From: Coprobacillaceae bacterium UN01-12pH3A
GTDB lineage: Bacteria > Bacillota_I > Bacilli_A > Erysipelotrichales > Coprobacillaceae
Assembly (NCBI GenBank): GCA_027676805.1
Contig: JAQENU010000006.1
Span: 1 to 64,000, forward strand
DNA: 64,000 nucleotides
Direction of reading: 5' to 3'
Made by a program: the position numbers and the translations under genes. This document shows, piece by piece, positions 25,755 to 36,883 of the stretch (the first letter of the stretch is position 1; each line of letters begins with the position of its first letter). The notes below the pieces were generated by a model. That model was not told the DNA's origin. It saw only the letters and a list, made by a program, of their open reading frames with translations, and searched no databases.

Positions 25755-25848
25755 ATTTATAGCAAAGACGCATCAAACAAGCATTACCCAAAATCCTTTT
25801 TTCGATATACAATTTAATTGAGGAAAAAATCAAAAAGGAGAATTTAAT

Positions 25849-26319
25849 ATGAAAAAAAGTACAATTTTAGGAGTTTTAACAGCTGCTGCCTTAATCACGA
25901 CTTCAGCCGCTACTTATGCCGCTTGGGATCAGACCCAATTCACAACAACAAGCACTGTTAACGTTAGAGATGGTGTTAAAGTATCTAGTGCTGCAAAGTT
26001 TGATTTATCTGGTGGAGAAGCATTAACAGATGCTGATCAATTAGTATACTCTGGTACTGTTAATTTCACAACTGAAAATACAGGCAATAAGAAATTAAAA
26101 CTAACCCCAGCAGTAAGCGGAAACGAGGTTCAGGCGGATGATTATACCATTGCCCTTTCTAAAAGCGGAACGCCTTTAACTGGTGATGCTGCTGACGGTT
26201 ATACAGATGCGTCTCCTACAGCTTCTAATGAATATACAGTAACCTTAACGGTGAAAGATGAAACAAATTTAGGAGGAAAAGCTTTAACTGTAAGTGTTAC
26301 AGCAGAATTAATTGATTAA
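25849..26319 (+). CDS. TasA/camelysin-like secreted protein with SipW-type signal peptide
   Basis: This 156-residue protein has a hydrophobic leader followed by SAATYAAWDQTQ, similar to the TWAAFND cleavage region of TasA/CalY proteins processed by SipW-type peptidases. The mature part is about 130 residues, Ser/Thr/Gly/Asp-rich and predicted all-beta, with no cysteine or anchor. It is shorter than TasA (about 260). The gene after it encodes a SipW-like signal peptidase. A role as a surface or matrix fibre subunit is plausible by analogy but not shown. Confidence 0.8.
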   Translation: MKKSTILGVLTAAALITTSAATYAAWDQTQFTTTSTVNVRDGVKVSSAAKFDLSGGEALTDADQLVYSGTVNFTTENTGNKKLKLTPAVSGNEVQADDYTIALSKSGTPLTGDAADGYTDASPTASNEYTVTLTVKDETNLGGKALTVSVTAELID

Positions 26320-26343
26320 TAATATTGTAAAGGAGGGTGTTTG

Positions 26344-26907
26344 ATGAAAAAGGTCAAAAAAATAACATCCTTCTTTTTTCCTTATATTATCGTATATTTC
26401 GTTGTATTGTTTACGGCGTTAATCTTGATGCCAAAAGAAGTGCCTAACTTGCTTGGCTATCAATTTTATACAGTATTAACCGACAGTATGGAGCCTACTA
26501 TACCGACCTATTCGGTTGTTTTAACGCATATTTTAGATGAGAACGCTCCGATTGAACCGGACACGATCATCACATTTCATGCTGATCGCTTTGGCGAAAA
26601 TATCATATTAACCCATTATTTCAAAACCACGCAGGTTGATGAAGGTGAAACCTATTATCGTACACAGGCAGAAATAGCGGATACATATGATAATTATCAT
26701 ACCTTACGCAGTGATATTATTGGAGAATACGTATTTCATATTCCCTACATCGGAAAGATGTTCCTATTTTACCAAAGTAAATTCGGATTACTGGTACTGG
26801 CAGAATACGGTTCTATCTTTTTAGTCTATTTAACTATCAAAACAAGATGGAAAGAAAAAGACAGTTTAAATGATGAAGTCCATCTTTTTAAAAAGAACAG
26901 AGCTTAA
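26344..26907 (+). CDS. ER/archaeal-type signal peptidase I (SipW-like)
   Basis: This 187-residue membrane protein has an N-terminal membrane segment (about 8-29) and a C-terminal one (about 148-168). The catalytic Ser48 lies in LTDSMEPTI, and ILTHYF at 88-93 has His91 where ordinary bacterial signal peptidases have lysine. This Ser-His form is the SipW type (Ser-His-Asp). The ATG at 26344 follows AGGAGG by seven bases. A TTG precedes it. The gene lies 24 bases after the TasA-like gene, its likely substrate, giving a two-gene secretion unit. Confidence 0.88.
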   Translation: MKKVKKITSFFFPYIIVYFVVLFTALILMPKEVPNLLGYQFYTVLTDSMEPTIPTYSVVLTHILDENAPIEPDTIITFHADRFGENIILTHYFKTTQVDEGETYYRTQAEIADTYDNYHTLRSDIIGEYVFHIPYIGKMFLFYQSKFGLLVLAEYGSIFLVYLTIKTRWKEKDSLNDEVHLFKKNRA

Positions 26908-26914
26908 AAAGCGG

Positions 26915-26943
26915 TTGAACTCAGGGACTTTTTATATTATAAT
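26915..26943 (+). promoter_or_regulatory. strong sigma-A promoter of the mntP riboswitch transcript
   Basis: TTGAAC (26915-26920) and a consensus TATAAT (26938-26943) are separated by exactly 17 bases. Transcription should begin near 26950, immediately before the riboswitch. Confidence 0.85.
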
Positions 26944-26953
26944 TAGACATGTT

Positions 26954-27045
26954 CAGAATTAAGGGAGTAGTTAGCACACCGTGTAGCAAAATCAACATAA
27001 TGATCCTCGGATCTGGTTTTGCTTTAAATAACGAGACTTTTCTGT
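26954..27045 (+). promoter_or_regulatory. yybP-ykoY manganese riboswitch
   Basis: The leader has the conserved GGGAGTAG (26963-26970) and, 60 bases on, ACGAGACTTTTC (27031-27042), the two conserved blocks of the yybP-ykoY Mn2+ aptamer, with two hairpin arms between them. It lies between a strong promoter and mntP, the gene most often controlled by this class. The 3' aptamer strand (GACTTTTCT) is also the 5' arm of the terminator that follows, so metal binding should block the terminator and switch mntP on. Confidence 0.87.
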
Positions 27046-27076
27046 ATAGTTTTTCTATACAGGGAAGTCTTTTTTA
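27034..27076 (+). terminator. riboswitch-controlled attenuator
   Basis: AGACTT...CTGTATAG pairs with CTATACAG...AAGTCT around a five-base T loop and ends in a run of T. It shares its 5' arm with the manganese aptamer and precedes the mntP ribosome binding site, so it is the expression platform and not a gene-end terminator. Confidence 0.87.
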
Positions 27077-27099
27077 TTCCCATATCAAAGGAGAAATTT

Positions 27100-27669
27100 A
27101 TGAGCTTAATTGAATTATTCATACTAGCAGTTGGATTATCGATGGATGCTTTTGCAGTATCTATCTGTAAAGGCTTATCGATGCAGAAAGTAACCGTAAA
27201 AAAATATCTGATCATTGGTCTTTATTTTGGTATTTTCCAAGCCGGAATGCCTATTTTGGGTTACGCATTAGGCGTTCAATTCAAAAACTATATCACAAGT
27301 GTAGACCATTGGATTGCTTTTATTTTACTTGCCGCTATTGGAATCAATATGATTCGTGAAGCCTTAGGCGATGATGAAGAAGGATCATGCAATGATTCTT
27401 TAGATATGAAAACCATGCTGTTACTTGCCATTGCCACAAGCATAGATGCCTTAGCGGTTGGGGTAACGTTTGCCTTTTTAAATGTTAATATCGTACCCGC
27501 GGTTTCTTTCATTGGCATTACCACCTTTGTGTTATCGATGATTGGAGTTAAAATCGGCAATATCTTTGGAGAAAAATTTAAAGCTAAAGCAGAATTAGCA
27601 GGTGGGATCATCTTAATCTTAATGGGATTAAAAATATTACTGGAGCATCTGAATCTGCTTCCATTTTAA
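27100..27669 (+). CDS. mntP: manganese efflux pump MntP
   Basis: This 189-residue protein has six membrane segments in two repeats. Each repeat carries the acidic motif of the family: [16 protein letters not shown] near residue 12 and [15 protein letters not shown] near residue 110. MntP exports Mn2+ and protects against manganese excess. The upstream yybP-ykoY riboswitch independently supports manganese as the substrate. AAAGGAG precedes the ATG. Length and motifs are normal. Confidence 0.95.
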   Translation: MSLIELFILAVGLSMDAFAVSICKGLSMQKVTVKKYLIIGLYFGIFQAGMPILGYALGVQFKNYITSVDHWIAFILLAAIGINMIREALGDDEEGSCNDSLDMKTMLLLAIATSIDALAVGVTFAFLNVNIVPAVSFIGITTFVLSMIGVKIGNIFGEKFKAKAELAGGIILILMGLKILLEHLNLLPF

Positions 27670-27741
27670 ATATAAAGGCTGTACTCTTCTTTAACACTCT
27701 AGTACAATAAAATTAGAAACCGTGTTAAGGAGGAAAATAAT

Positions 27742-28299
27742 ATGAGAGTATTTGAAAAAGAAGGACCCGTTAATACAAAAGAAGCGTTAGATTTAGCGAT
27801 CGCTAAAGCCATTGAACTCAATACAGACATTGTTGTTGCGACATCATCCGGAGATACTGCAATGAAAACAGCGTTGACTGCTCGTCAAACCGAATTCAAA
27901 GGTAAAATTATTACCGTTACACATGCCTATGGATCACGTGTTGCCGGAAAAAATGCAATGCAGGAGATTACTCGACAGGAATTAAAAGAGATGAATATTG
28001 AAGTTGTCACTGCCGCCCATGTATTAAGCGGAGCAGAACGTGGACTAAGCAAAGTGCATCAAGGTATCTATCCGATTGAAATAATGGCAGATACATTACG
28101 CATGATTTCTCGTGGAGTTAAAGTTTGCGTGGAAATATCAGTCATGGCAAATGATGCCGGAAAGATTAAATACGGCAAACCGGTTGTATGTATAGGCGGA
28201 AGCAGAAGCGGTGCCGACACTGTCTGTATCATTACCCCGGAATATGCTTCAAATATTTTAAAAACACAAATCCATGAAATTGTGTGTATGCCGTATTAA
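27742..28299 (+). CDS. free-standing pyruvate kinase C-terminal (alpha/beta) domain protein
   Basis: This 185-residue protein consists only of a domain like the allosteric C-terminal domain of pyruvate kinase (PK_C). The N-terminal TKEALDLAIAKAIELNTDIVVATSSGDTAMKTALTAR matches that domain. The catalytic barrel is absent. The function of such stand-alone proteins is unsettled, and small-molecule sensing or regulation is possible. AAGGAGG precedes the ATG, and a strong terminator follows. It is not next to any glycolytic gene here. Confidence 0.82.
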   Translation: MRVFEKEGPVNTKEALDLAIAKAIELNTDIVVATSSGDTAMKTALTARQTEFKGKIITVTHAYGSRVAGKNAMQEITRQELKEMNIEVVTAAHVLSGAERGLSKVHQGIYPIEIMADTLRMISRGVKVCVEISVMANDAGKIKYGKPVVCIGGSRSGADTVCIITPEYASNILKTQIHEIVCMPY

Positions 28300-28320
28300 C
28301 TAAACATAGTTTATAATGAT

Positions 28321-28358
28321 GCCCCAAATGTTGTACTGACAACCGATGGGGTTTTATT
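28321..28358 (+). terminator. intrinsic terminator
   Basis: GCCCCA...TGTTGT pairs with ACAACC...TGGGG, followed by TTTTATT. It lies 22 bases after the PK_C-like gene. Confidence 0.85.
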
Positions 28359-28525
28359 ATATCCCCTCTTTCTTGATATTGATATAAATATGAATTCCTC
28401 TGATCCTCAAAAATAACAAAATGTTGAATCGGTTATCATCAGTGTGTCGTTTTTATCCGCCCTGAGAATTGAATGCTTCTGTAAGTTCATTGCAAATAAT
28501 TTTATTCCACAAAATGAAAAAATCA

Positions 28526-28539
28526 TGAAACCGTTTTAA
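28526..28539 (+). promoter_or_regulatory. cre box upstream of the first GH1 gene
   Basis: TGAAACCGTTTTAA matches the CcpA cre consensus TGWAANCGNTNWCA at all but one defined position. It lies 38 bases before the GH1 start, just upstream of a TATTAT -10-like box at 28547-28552. Confidence 0.65.
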
Positions 28540-28574
28540 AAACTGCTATTATAAAAATAATGAGGAGGAATTAA

Positions 28575-30041
<1,467 letters not shown>

Positions 30042-30051
30042 TAGAAATAAT

Positions 30052-30078
30052 CCCGTAGACCTTATGTCTGCGGGTTTT
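30052..30078 (+). terminator. intrinsic terminator
   Basis: CCCGTAGAC pairs with GTCTGCGGG (one G-T pair) across a five-base loop and is followed by TTTTATTAT. Confidence 0.88.
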
Positions 30079-30143
30079 ATTATAGAAAAACATTTTAATT
30101 ACATAAATTTATTATATAATAAGGACATCGGGGGAGGAAGATC

Positions 30144-31811
30144 ATGTTTGAGAAACTCATAAATAGAACTAACTTTAAATTACTCTTTATTTTTTATGTC
30201 TTTATCAATACTTTAGCATTGGGGTATTTTGGCATTCAAACAAATCCGCTATATATCGTTGTCTTTATTTACGGAGCAATTGTTTTATTGTACGACTTAT
30301 TAAAAAAAGAAGTCATCTACTCTAAAAACCATCTTATCCTAATATTTTTATATGGGGCATTATTATGTATTGCCACCTATTACAACAAGACCTATTCAGA
30401 TAAAACTTCATACATTATTGCTGTTATGCAAATGTTTATCTTTTTATTGATCTTTGCACAGCCAAGGTCAATGACACTTAAAAAGCTGAAAAAAGAATTA
30501 AAATTGATTATCCCATTTGTTTCAGTTTTAGTTGGAGCAGCTTCCCTTATTTCACTGGGGATGTACTTCCTTAATATTTCATCCTCACGTAACGGATGGT
30601 ACTTAGGATTAGTCGGAACTCGTTTATTTGGGATTTATTTTAACTGCAATCCGGCATCATTTTTAGCTGTTATCACAGTTCTGCTTTCACTAATTGCCAT
30701 CAGTAATCAATACCGCTTCCGAATATTATACATAGCCAATATCGGTATTCAGTTAGGTTATATTATATTAACTCAATGCCGCGCCGCTATACTAATTCTT
30801 GCGATTGTTTCGACAGCAGTTATTTATTATTACTTCTTTCGGGCAAAGGAATTTTCTAAGCTTAAACGCATTACTTTGAATATCGTTTTATGCCTATCCA
30901 TCTTATTTGGGACAGCCATTATCAATAAAGTCGCTTATATCATTCCTCAATTACAAGGAGCCAGCGTGAAAGAAGAAAGCAGATTTCAGTTCCAAAGCAT
31001 ACAGGAAATTATCGAATTAACAATGAGCGGCAATATCAATAATATTCCTAAAATTATTCAATTAACCGATCAGGTGACAAGCGGACGTATTACATTAGCG
31101 AAAGATTCCATCAAGGTATGGCAGAAAGATCCGCTTCATGGAATCGGTGCAGGCAATTTCCGTAAAATGCTTGTCGATCAAAATGGGGCTTCCGCAAATT
31201 ACGGTCAGCAAATCTTACATTCTCATAACGTATTCTTAGAGACTTTAGTCACTGCCGGAATATTTGGCTTTGCGATCTTCTTCCTATTCTTTATTAAAAC
31301 TATGTTTGTTACCCGTGATATTTTAAATAAGTATAAGAATAAGCGAGCTTATTTCATCATCTTATTATTTATCATGATCTTTTTAAGTGAATTTATCGGC
31401 GGCTTCTTTGACTTTGGTGTTTTCTATGTCTATTCGCTCTCTGCAACTTTAGCTTGGATGTTCTTAGGCTACACTTACTGGCTCAATGATCAGCCTGATA
31501 TGCCTCTTGTGGATCATTCACAATCCGTAACATTTAACCGCTATGAATTAATCTCTATCCAATATCGACATGAAGATATTGAACGGATTAAACCGGAATT
31601 TGTCATCTTAAATACGAGAGACTATTTAGATGATTATATTATTCAAGTCCAGTATATGTTAGGTAAATCAACGTTTATATATGATCTTTATTATTCTTTA
31701 AACAAAAAGAAAAAAGATAATGAAGCCTTGAATAAAACATTAGTCAAAGAGTTCTACCCTTTAATCGAAGATGAAATAAAAAATATTTATGCACAATCAG
31801 AAATTAAGTAA
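30144..31811 (+). CDS. O-antigen ligase / Wzy_C family membrane protein
   Basis: This 555-residue protein has about 11 membrane segments. A large loop ends in HGIGAGNFRKML and LHSHNVFLETLVTAGIFGF, the GxGxxxF and HxHN-x2-L signature of the O-antigen ligase superfamily. A soluble tail of about 100 residues follows the last membrane segment. Such proteins ligate or polymerise undecaprenyl-linked glycans, or in Gram-positives attach teichoic-type polymers or act on O-glycans. It stands alone between terminators and far from the polysaccharide operon, so its glycan is unknown. GGGGGAGG precedes the ATG. Confidence 0.85.
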   Translation: MFEKLINRTNFKLLFIFYVFINTLALGYFGIQTNPLYIVVFIYGAIVLLYDLLKKEVIYSKNHLILIFLYGALLCIATYYNKTYSDKTSYIIAVMQMFIFLLIFAQPRSMTLKKLKKELKLIIPFVSVLVGAASLISLGMYFLNISSSRNGWYLGLVGTRLFGIYFNCNPASFLAVITVLLSLIAISNQYRFRILYIANIGIQLGYIILTQCRAAILILAIVSTAVIYYYFFRAKEFSKLKRITLNIVLCLSILFGTAIINKVAYIIPQLQGASVKEESRFQFQSIQEIIELTMSGNINNIPKIIQLTDQVTSGRITLAKDSIKVWQKDPLHGIGAGNFRKMLVDQNGASANYGQQILHSHNVFLETLVTAGIFGFAIFFLFFIKTMFVTRDILNKYKNKRAYFIILLFIMIFLSEFIGGFFDFGVFYVYSLSATLAWMFLGYTYWLNDQPDMPLVDHSQSVTFNRYELISIQYRHEDIERIKPEFVILNTRDYLDDYIIQVQYMLGKSTFIYDLYYSLNKKKKDNEALNKTLVKEFYPLIEDEIKNIYAQSEIK

Positions 31812-31818
31812 TTATTTA

Positions 31819-31845
31819 GGAGAAAGTTTAACTTTCTCCTTTTTA
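31819..31845 (+). terminator. intrinsic terminator after the O-antigen-ligase-like gene
   Basis: GGAGAAAGT and ACTTTCTCC form a perfect nine-base stem around TTA, with six T residues following. Confidence 0.92.
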
Positions 31846-31973
31846 ACGTTAAAAACACTTAACATATTTAAGCCTTGCTTTATTTCAGAGAAATGTCTTT
31901 ATCAGTTGGAAACCATTGTGAGCAGTGTCCTGAAGTTCGTATCTATCTGTTGCCTAATGATTGCATATTAATA

Positions 31974-32000
31974 CCGTGAATCTGATGACTCACGGTTTTC
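31974..32000. terminator. hairpin between the ligase-like gene and the convergent 32005 gene
   Basis: CCGTGA pairs with TCACGG across a ten-base loop, with TTTTC on the + side and TATTAAT on the - side. It lies just after the stop codon of the - strand gene and probably ends that transcript. Confidence 0.6.
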
Positions 32001-32004
32001 TTTG

Positions 32005-32973
32005 TTAGTGATCGTTTTTCATTTGATTTAAAACAGCTCTGTTCTCTCTCGTATTTCCCACTAAAATATTAGGATATTGAGCAGCAATATAAGATATCAG
32101 AGTACGCATTTCTTCATGGCTCTTAGGGTTTAAACTGCTGGCATACAGAATGGTTTGCTTTTTCAAATCGCGATCATAAATAACCAAACGGATTTCTTTG
32201 GATAATCGATGACTTTCATAGATCATTACAATATCGTCATAAGCAATCATAAAAGGTACAGGATGATTGCATACAAGATAGTTAGGTAGTAATGCCGCTT
32301 TCAAGTGGTAGAACGCATGGCGTGGGTGCGATAGTTCTTCAAGTGCCAGCTTTTCTTCACCACGATAGCAGATATTTTGAAAATATGGATTGTAACGTCT
32401 CGCATATAATATCTCTGCCCCTTTAATAACCCAAAGCATCAAGAAAAAGGCAACTGTAAATACCATACAAATCCCAATTTTATAAACATTAAAAGTAACA
32501 TCATGATCTAAATATTCATATCCGGTATAATATGCCAGTTCACTAACACTTTGAACAGGATCTTCATACATATCATTAAAAATAGGAATCAAGCCTTTGA
32601 GTATTTCTTCATCTATCGTACTATCCGGCACACCGAAAATTCTTACAGTATCTTTTTTCCCATTTTGCAAGTCGATAAGATCTTGTCCTAATCCCTCTTC
32701 TTTATGATGATATATATAGCAATACTCACCACTTTCTACAATATAATACCCATTATAGTTATCCTGACTTATTAAATCGATATCTAAATAAGTATAATCA
32801 AATTCCCCTGCTCCCTCAAAAGGAATTGCTTTTGGTTCAACAAGACAAAACATGACCATCAAGGCAAACATTAAAACAGACAATAAAGCAAATATTCTTT
32901 TTAAGTTTTGATATACGCGATAAGGATAAAGGACCTTAATCATATCGCGGATTCTTTTGATTTGATATTTCAT
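32005..32973 (-). CDS. membrane protein of unknown function with two membrane segments
   Basis: I do not recognise this 322-residue protein. Membrane helices are at about residues 27-45 and 166-186. The 120 residues between them are outside the membrane and rich in Tyr and acidic residues. The last about 130 residues should be cytoplasmic and include PFMIAYDDIVMIYESHRLSKEIRLVIYDRDLKKQTILY, which looks like a beta-rich PH-like domain as in several Firmicute two-TM proteins. It is divergent from the GH1 gene at 33145 and has its own terminator region. Confidence 0.78.
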   Translation of the reverse strand: MKYQIKRIRDMIKVLYPYRVYQNLKRIFALLSVLMFALMVMFCLVEPKAIPFEGAGEFDYTYLDIDLISQDNYNGYYIVESGEYCYIYHHKEEGLGQDLIDLQNGKKDTVRIFGVPDSTIDEEILKGLIPIFNDMYEDPVQSVSELAYYTGYEYLDHDVTFNVYKIGICMVFTVAFFLMLWVIKGAEILYARRYNPYFQNICYRGEEKLALEELSHPRHAFYHLKAALLPNYLVCNHPVPFMIAYDDIVMIYESHRLSKEIRLVIYDRDLKKQTILYASSLNPKSHEEMRTLISYIAAQYPNILVGNTRENRAVLNQMKNDH

Positions 32974-33117
32974 TAAATCTCCCCTTTTTCCTTTTTTATC
33001 ATACCATAATTTATAAATTATAGGTAGAGCTTACCAATATCATGGGATCTTTACATACATAACCTGATTCCATTTTATGAAAAATACCATTCCTTTAAAA
33101 ATATTTTGATATGATAA

Positions 33118-34662
<1,545 letters not shown>

Positions 34663-34669
34663 CCCAAAA

Positions 34670-34697
34670 GGAATGTCAATCAAGACATTCCTTTCTT
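34670..34697 (+). terminator. intrinsic terminator
   Basis: GGAATGTC and GACATTCC form a perfect eight-base stem around AATCAA, followed by TTTCTTT. Confidence 0.9.
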
Positions 34698-35075
34698 TCA
34701 CTCTATTTTAACTGATTCTATTTGTAGATTCGCATAAGCTGTTTCTTTTCCATTCTTATATTCCTATTATTTTTGTATTATCCCGATAACAGCAATAGTG
34801 ATAAAAATAATAACCCCAGTTTTATCAATTTCATTATATTTTCCTCAATTCTCCTCTTATGAAGGCATCTTTATAGATGATCGTCATCCTTTAATTGGCC
34901 ACGTTAATTGTTTTATAATCCTCTGCAAAATAAATATACTAATTAAAAAATATTCCAACAATCTCATATATTTTTATAATAATTTAAGTTATCTGCGATT
35001 TATTCCCACCATCATTAATGCAGTATTAATGCTACATCTTTATTTTTCCTCCTTTCTTTTATCTGAAAATAAGCT

Positions 35076-35089
35076 AAATAACGTTATTT
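35076..35089. repeat. 14-bp perfect palindrome
   Basis: AAATAACGTTATTT is a perfect palindrome four bases before the 26-bp element at 35093. It may be part of a compound operator. No function is known. Confidence 0.5.
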
Positions 35090-35092
35090 TGA

Positions 35093-35118
35093 GACAACGT
35101 AATATGTATTATGTCGTC
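35093..35118. repeat. 26-bp imperfect inverted repeat, copy A
   Basis: Twelve-base arms GACAACGTAATA and TATTATGTCGTC flank a TG centre, with two mismatches between arms. It shares 20 of 26 positions with copy B at 35341-35366, so the two are related elements. Confidence 0.7.
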
Positions 35119-35340
35119 ATAAAATAGAAATATTTTATATGACACACCATTTAAGGGACCTATACTACTTTTTAAACAAGTAAATTTATTCTCTATTTAT
35201 CAATATAATTTTAAGGAGGTTCACTTTTAGGTACAGTATTGCCTATTATGTCTAAAAATGCTATTATATATTTAGTGAGTGATATTTTTATGATAAATTT
35301 GAATATTTTGACAGATTTGTTCGGATAATCCATTAACCTG

Positions 35341-35366
35341 TACAACATAATACATATTATGTTGTA
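35341..35366. repeat. 26-bp perfect inverted repeat, copy B, at the promoter of the 35424 gene
   Basis: Arms TACAACATAATA and TATTATGTTGTA are perfect reverse complements around a CA centre. A TATAAT box lies at 35379-35384, so the repeat covers the -35 region of the likely promoter of the 35424 gene, the position of an operator. It is not followed by a proper T run directly at the stem end beyond TTTTTA, so a weak terminator is the alternative. Confidence 0.7.
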
Positions 35367-35423
35367 TTTTTATAACTGTATAATTGAGATATTTTGTAAA
35401 TCTAAACGGGAGGAAAGAATTGT

Positions 35424-35897
35424 ATGAAATCTGCTGATGAGCAAATGAAAAATAGTATTAATACATGTTCATATTTTACTCTATGTTTTATAATTAATTA
35501 TTTTGTTATGAGATGGAATATTCAGATAAACTTTATATTGTATATCCTTAATATTTTATTCTTTGTTGGTATCTACATTAAATATAAGTATATCAATGCT
35601 TTAAAAGCGATCTTTATTATTCTTATGATTATCCTTGGAAATTATGGTGCCATGAATCAATTAAAGCTCTCCTTTTCTACTATGCTTGTAACACTAATTG
35701 TATTCCTCATAATAAGAATGGTTTACACGAATATAAAAGCATCATTTAAAAATGAAATAATTATTCTGGGAATTCCTTATGCTTTCTTGCTGGTTTTCTT
35801 ATTCATTTATACAAATAATGCCTTATATCTGCTTACCTTACTATTTAGCTGCTTTTATTATTCAATATGGCTTAATAAGATTACCTCAAATATATAA
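35424..35897 (+). CDS. small polytopic membrane protein of unknown function
   Basis: This 157-residue protein has five or six hydrophobic segments filling almost its whole length after a short polar start (MKSADEQMKNSINT). I know no family for it. GGGAGG stands ten bases before the ATG. A TATAAT box and a perfect 26-bp inverted repeat lie upstream, so expression is probably regulated by a DNA-binding protein. The following gene is a LysR-type regulator on the same strand, which could be that protein, though LysR sites are usually different (T-N11-A). Confidence 0.7.
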   Translation: MKSADEQMKNSINTCSYFTLCFIINYFVMRWNIQINFILYILNILFFVGIYIKYKYINALKAIFIILMIILGNYGAMNQLKLSFSTMLVTLIVFLIIRMVYTNIKASFKNEIIILGIPYAFLLVFLFIYTNNALYLLTLLFSCFYYSIWLNKITSNI

Positions 35898-35965
35898 TCC
35901 ATTTATGAGTCTCTGTATCTCTTTTCTTATATTTCCTGTATAATAAGAAAAAAGGTGGGATGATA

Positions 35966-36883
35966 ATGCTGTTAAGTCAATTAGAATATTTCACAAAGGT
36001 AGTGGAATGCCAAAGTATCAATAAAGCGGCTGAACAATTGTTTGTATCACAGCCAAATTTAAGTAAAGCTATCAAAGCATTAGAAGAAGAATTGAATATG
36101 ACATTGCTAGTTCGACACAGTCGTGGGATTGATGTGACTTCCGAAGGCAGCTATGTTTATCATTACTGTAAGATGATTTTAAAACAGACGCATGCTTTAA
36201 AGGAAGTTGCAGCTTTACCCGGACAAGAGCGCCCTCATACACTGATTTTATCTACAACGTGTCCTCTAGTTTGTACCTGTGCATTAAGCGAAATGACGAG
36301 AATTCATTCAAGAGAATACTTTGATTACCATTTATTGGAACGAGATACGAAACAGACCATTGAAGATGTTGCAAATTTCAACAGCGAAATTGGTATTATA
36401 GCATTCAATTCTCTAATGACACGCTATCTCAATGATATCTTTATAAAAAATGGGTTAACATTTACACCGATCTATACAGAAAAAGTAAAACTTCTACTGA
36501 GCAAGGATCATCCCTTAGCTCAATATGATAAGATAGAGATTGATCAATTAGAACCTTATCCAATCATTAATGGGCGTAAAGAAGACTTGCTTTTATTTGA
36601 TCATGCCTGCTCCATTGATGGAAGAAGTATCGGACAAGTTAATAAAGTATTTACTCTGAACAGCTTCAATGCTCAATTAGAATTAATCCGAAATAATCAA
36701 GCTTATAAAATTTCAGGTCCTTGGAATCAAGCTGCCTGTGAATCCTATGGATTAAAAATGATTGATATAATACGCAATGAGCTTACATTTACAATTGGTT
36801 ATCTGCAAAGAAAGAAGATTGATCTGACTGATGATGCCAAAATATTTATAGAGATATTAAAAGAAAAAGTGCTATGTCAATGA
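35966..36883 (+). CDS. LysR-family transcriptional regulator
   Basis: This 305-residue protein has an N-terminal LysR winged helix (LEYFTKVVECQSINKAAEQLFVSQPNLSKAIKALEEELNMTLLVRHSRGIDVTSEG) and a complete effector-binding domain. The start at 35966 is chosen because AAGGTGG stands seven bases upstream. The ATG at 35960 is too close to it. It resembles the LysR protein at 24820. Its 3' end overlaps that of the convergent MATE gene by 12 bases, within a bidirectional terminator. Confidence 0.92.
   Translation: MLLSQLEYFTKVVECQSINKAAEQLFVSQPNLSKAIKALEEELNMTLLVRHSRGIDVTSEGSYVYHYCKMILKQTHALKEVAALPGQERPHTLILSTTCPLVCTCALSEMTRIHSREYFDYHLLERDTKQTIEDVANFNSEIGIIAFNSLMTRYLNDIFIKNGLTFTPIYTEKVKLLLSKDHPLAQYDKIEIDQLEPYPIINGRKEDLLLFDHACSIDGRSIGQVNKVFTLNSFNAQLELIRNNQAYKISGPWNQAACESYGLKMIDIIRNELTFTIGYLQRKKIDLTDDAKIFIEILKEKVLCQ

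Larger units (their letters stand above)
34698..35423. other. 726-base AT-rich intergenic region without a convincing gene
   Basis: No gene here passes inspection. A 109-codon frame from a GTG at 34798 lacks a ribosome binding site and a family match. An AAGGAGG site at 35214-35220 is followed by no usable start, which suggests a decayed gene. The region carries three palindromic elements (35076-35089, 35093-35118 and 35341-35366). Confidence 0.6.

Noticed and set aside
31789..31971. 60-codon frame after the O-antigen-ligase-like gene
   Set aside because: It overlaps the end of that gene and runs through its strong terminator, so it is unlikely to be translated.
34798..35127. 109-codon open frame from a GTG in the AT-rich gap
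   Set aside because: No ribosome binding site, no family resemblance, and composition like the surrounding noncoding DNA. It also contains one of the palindromes.
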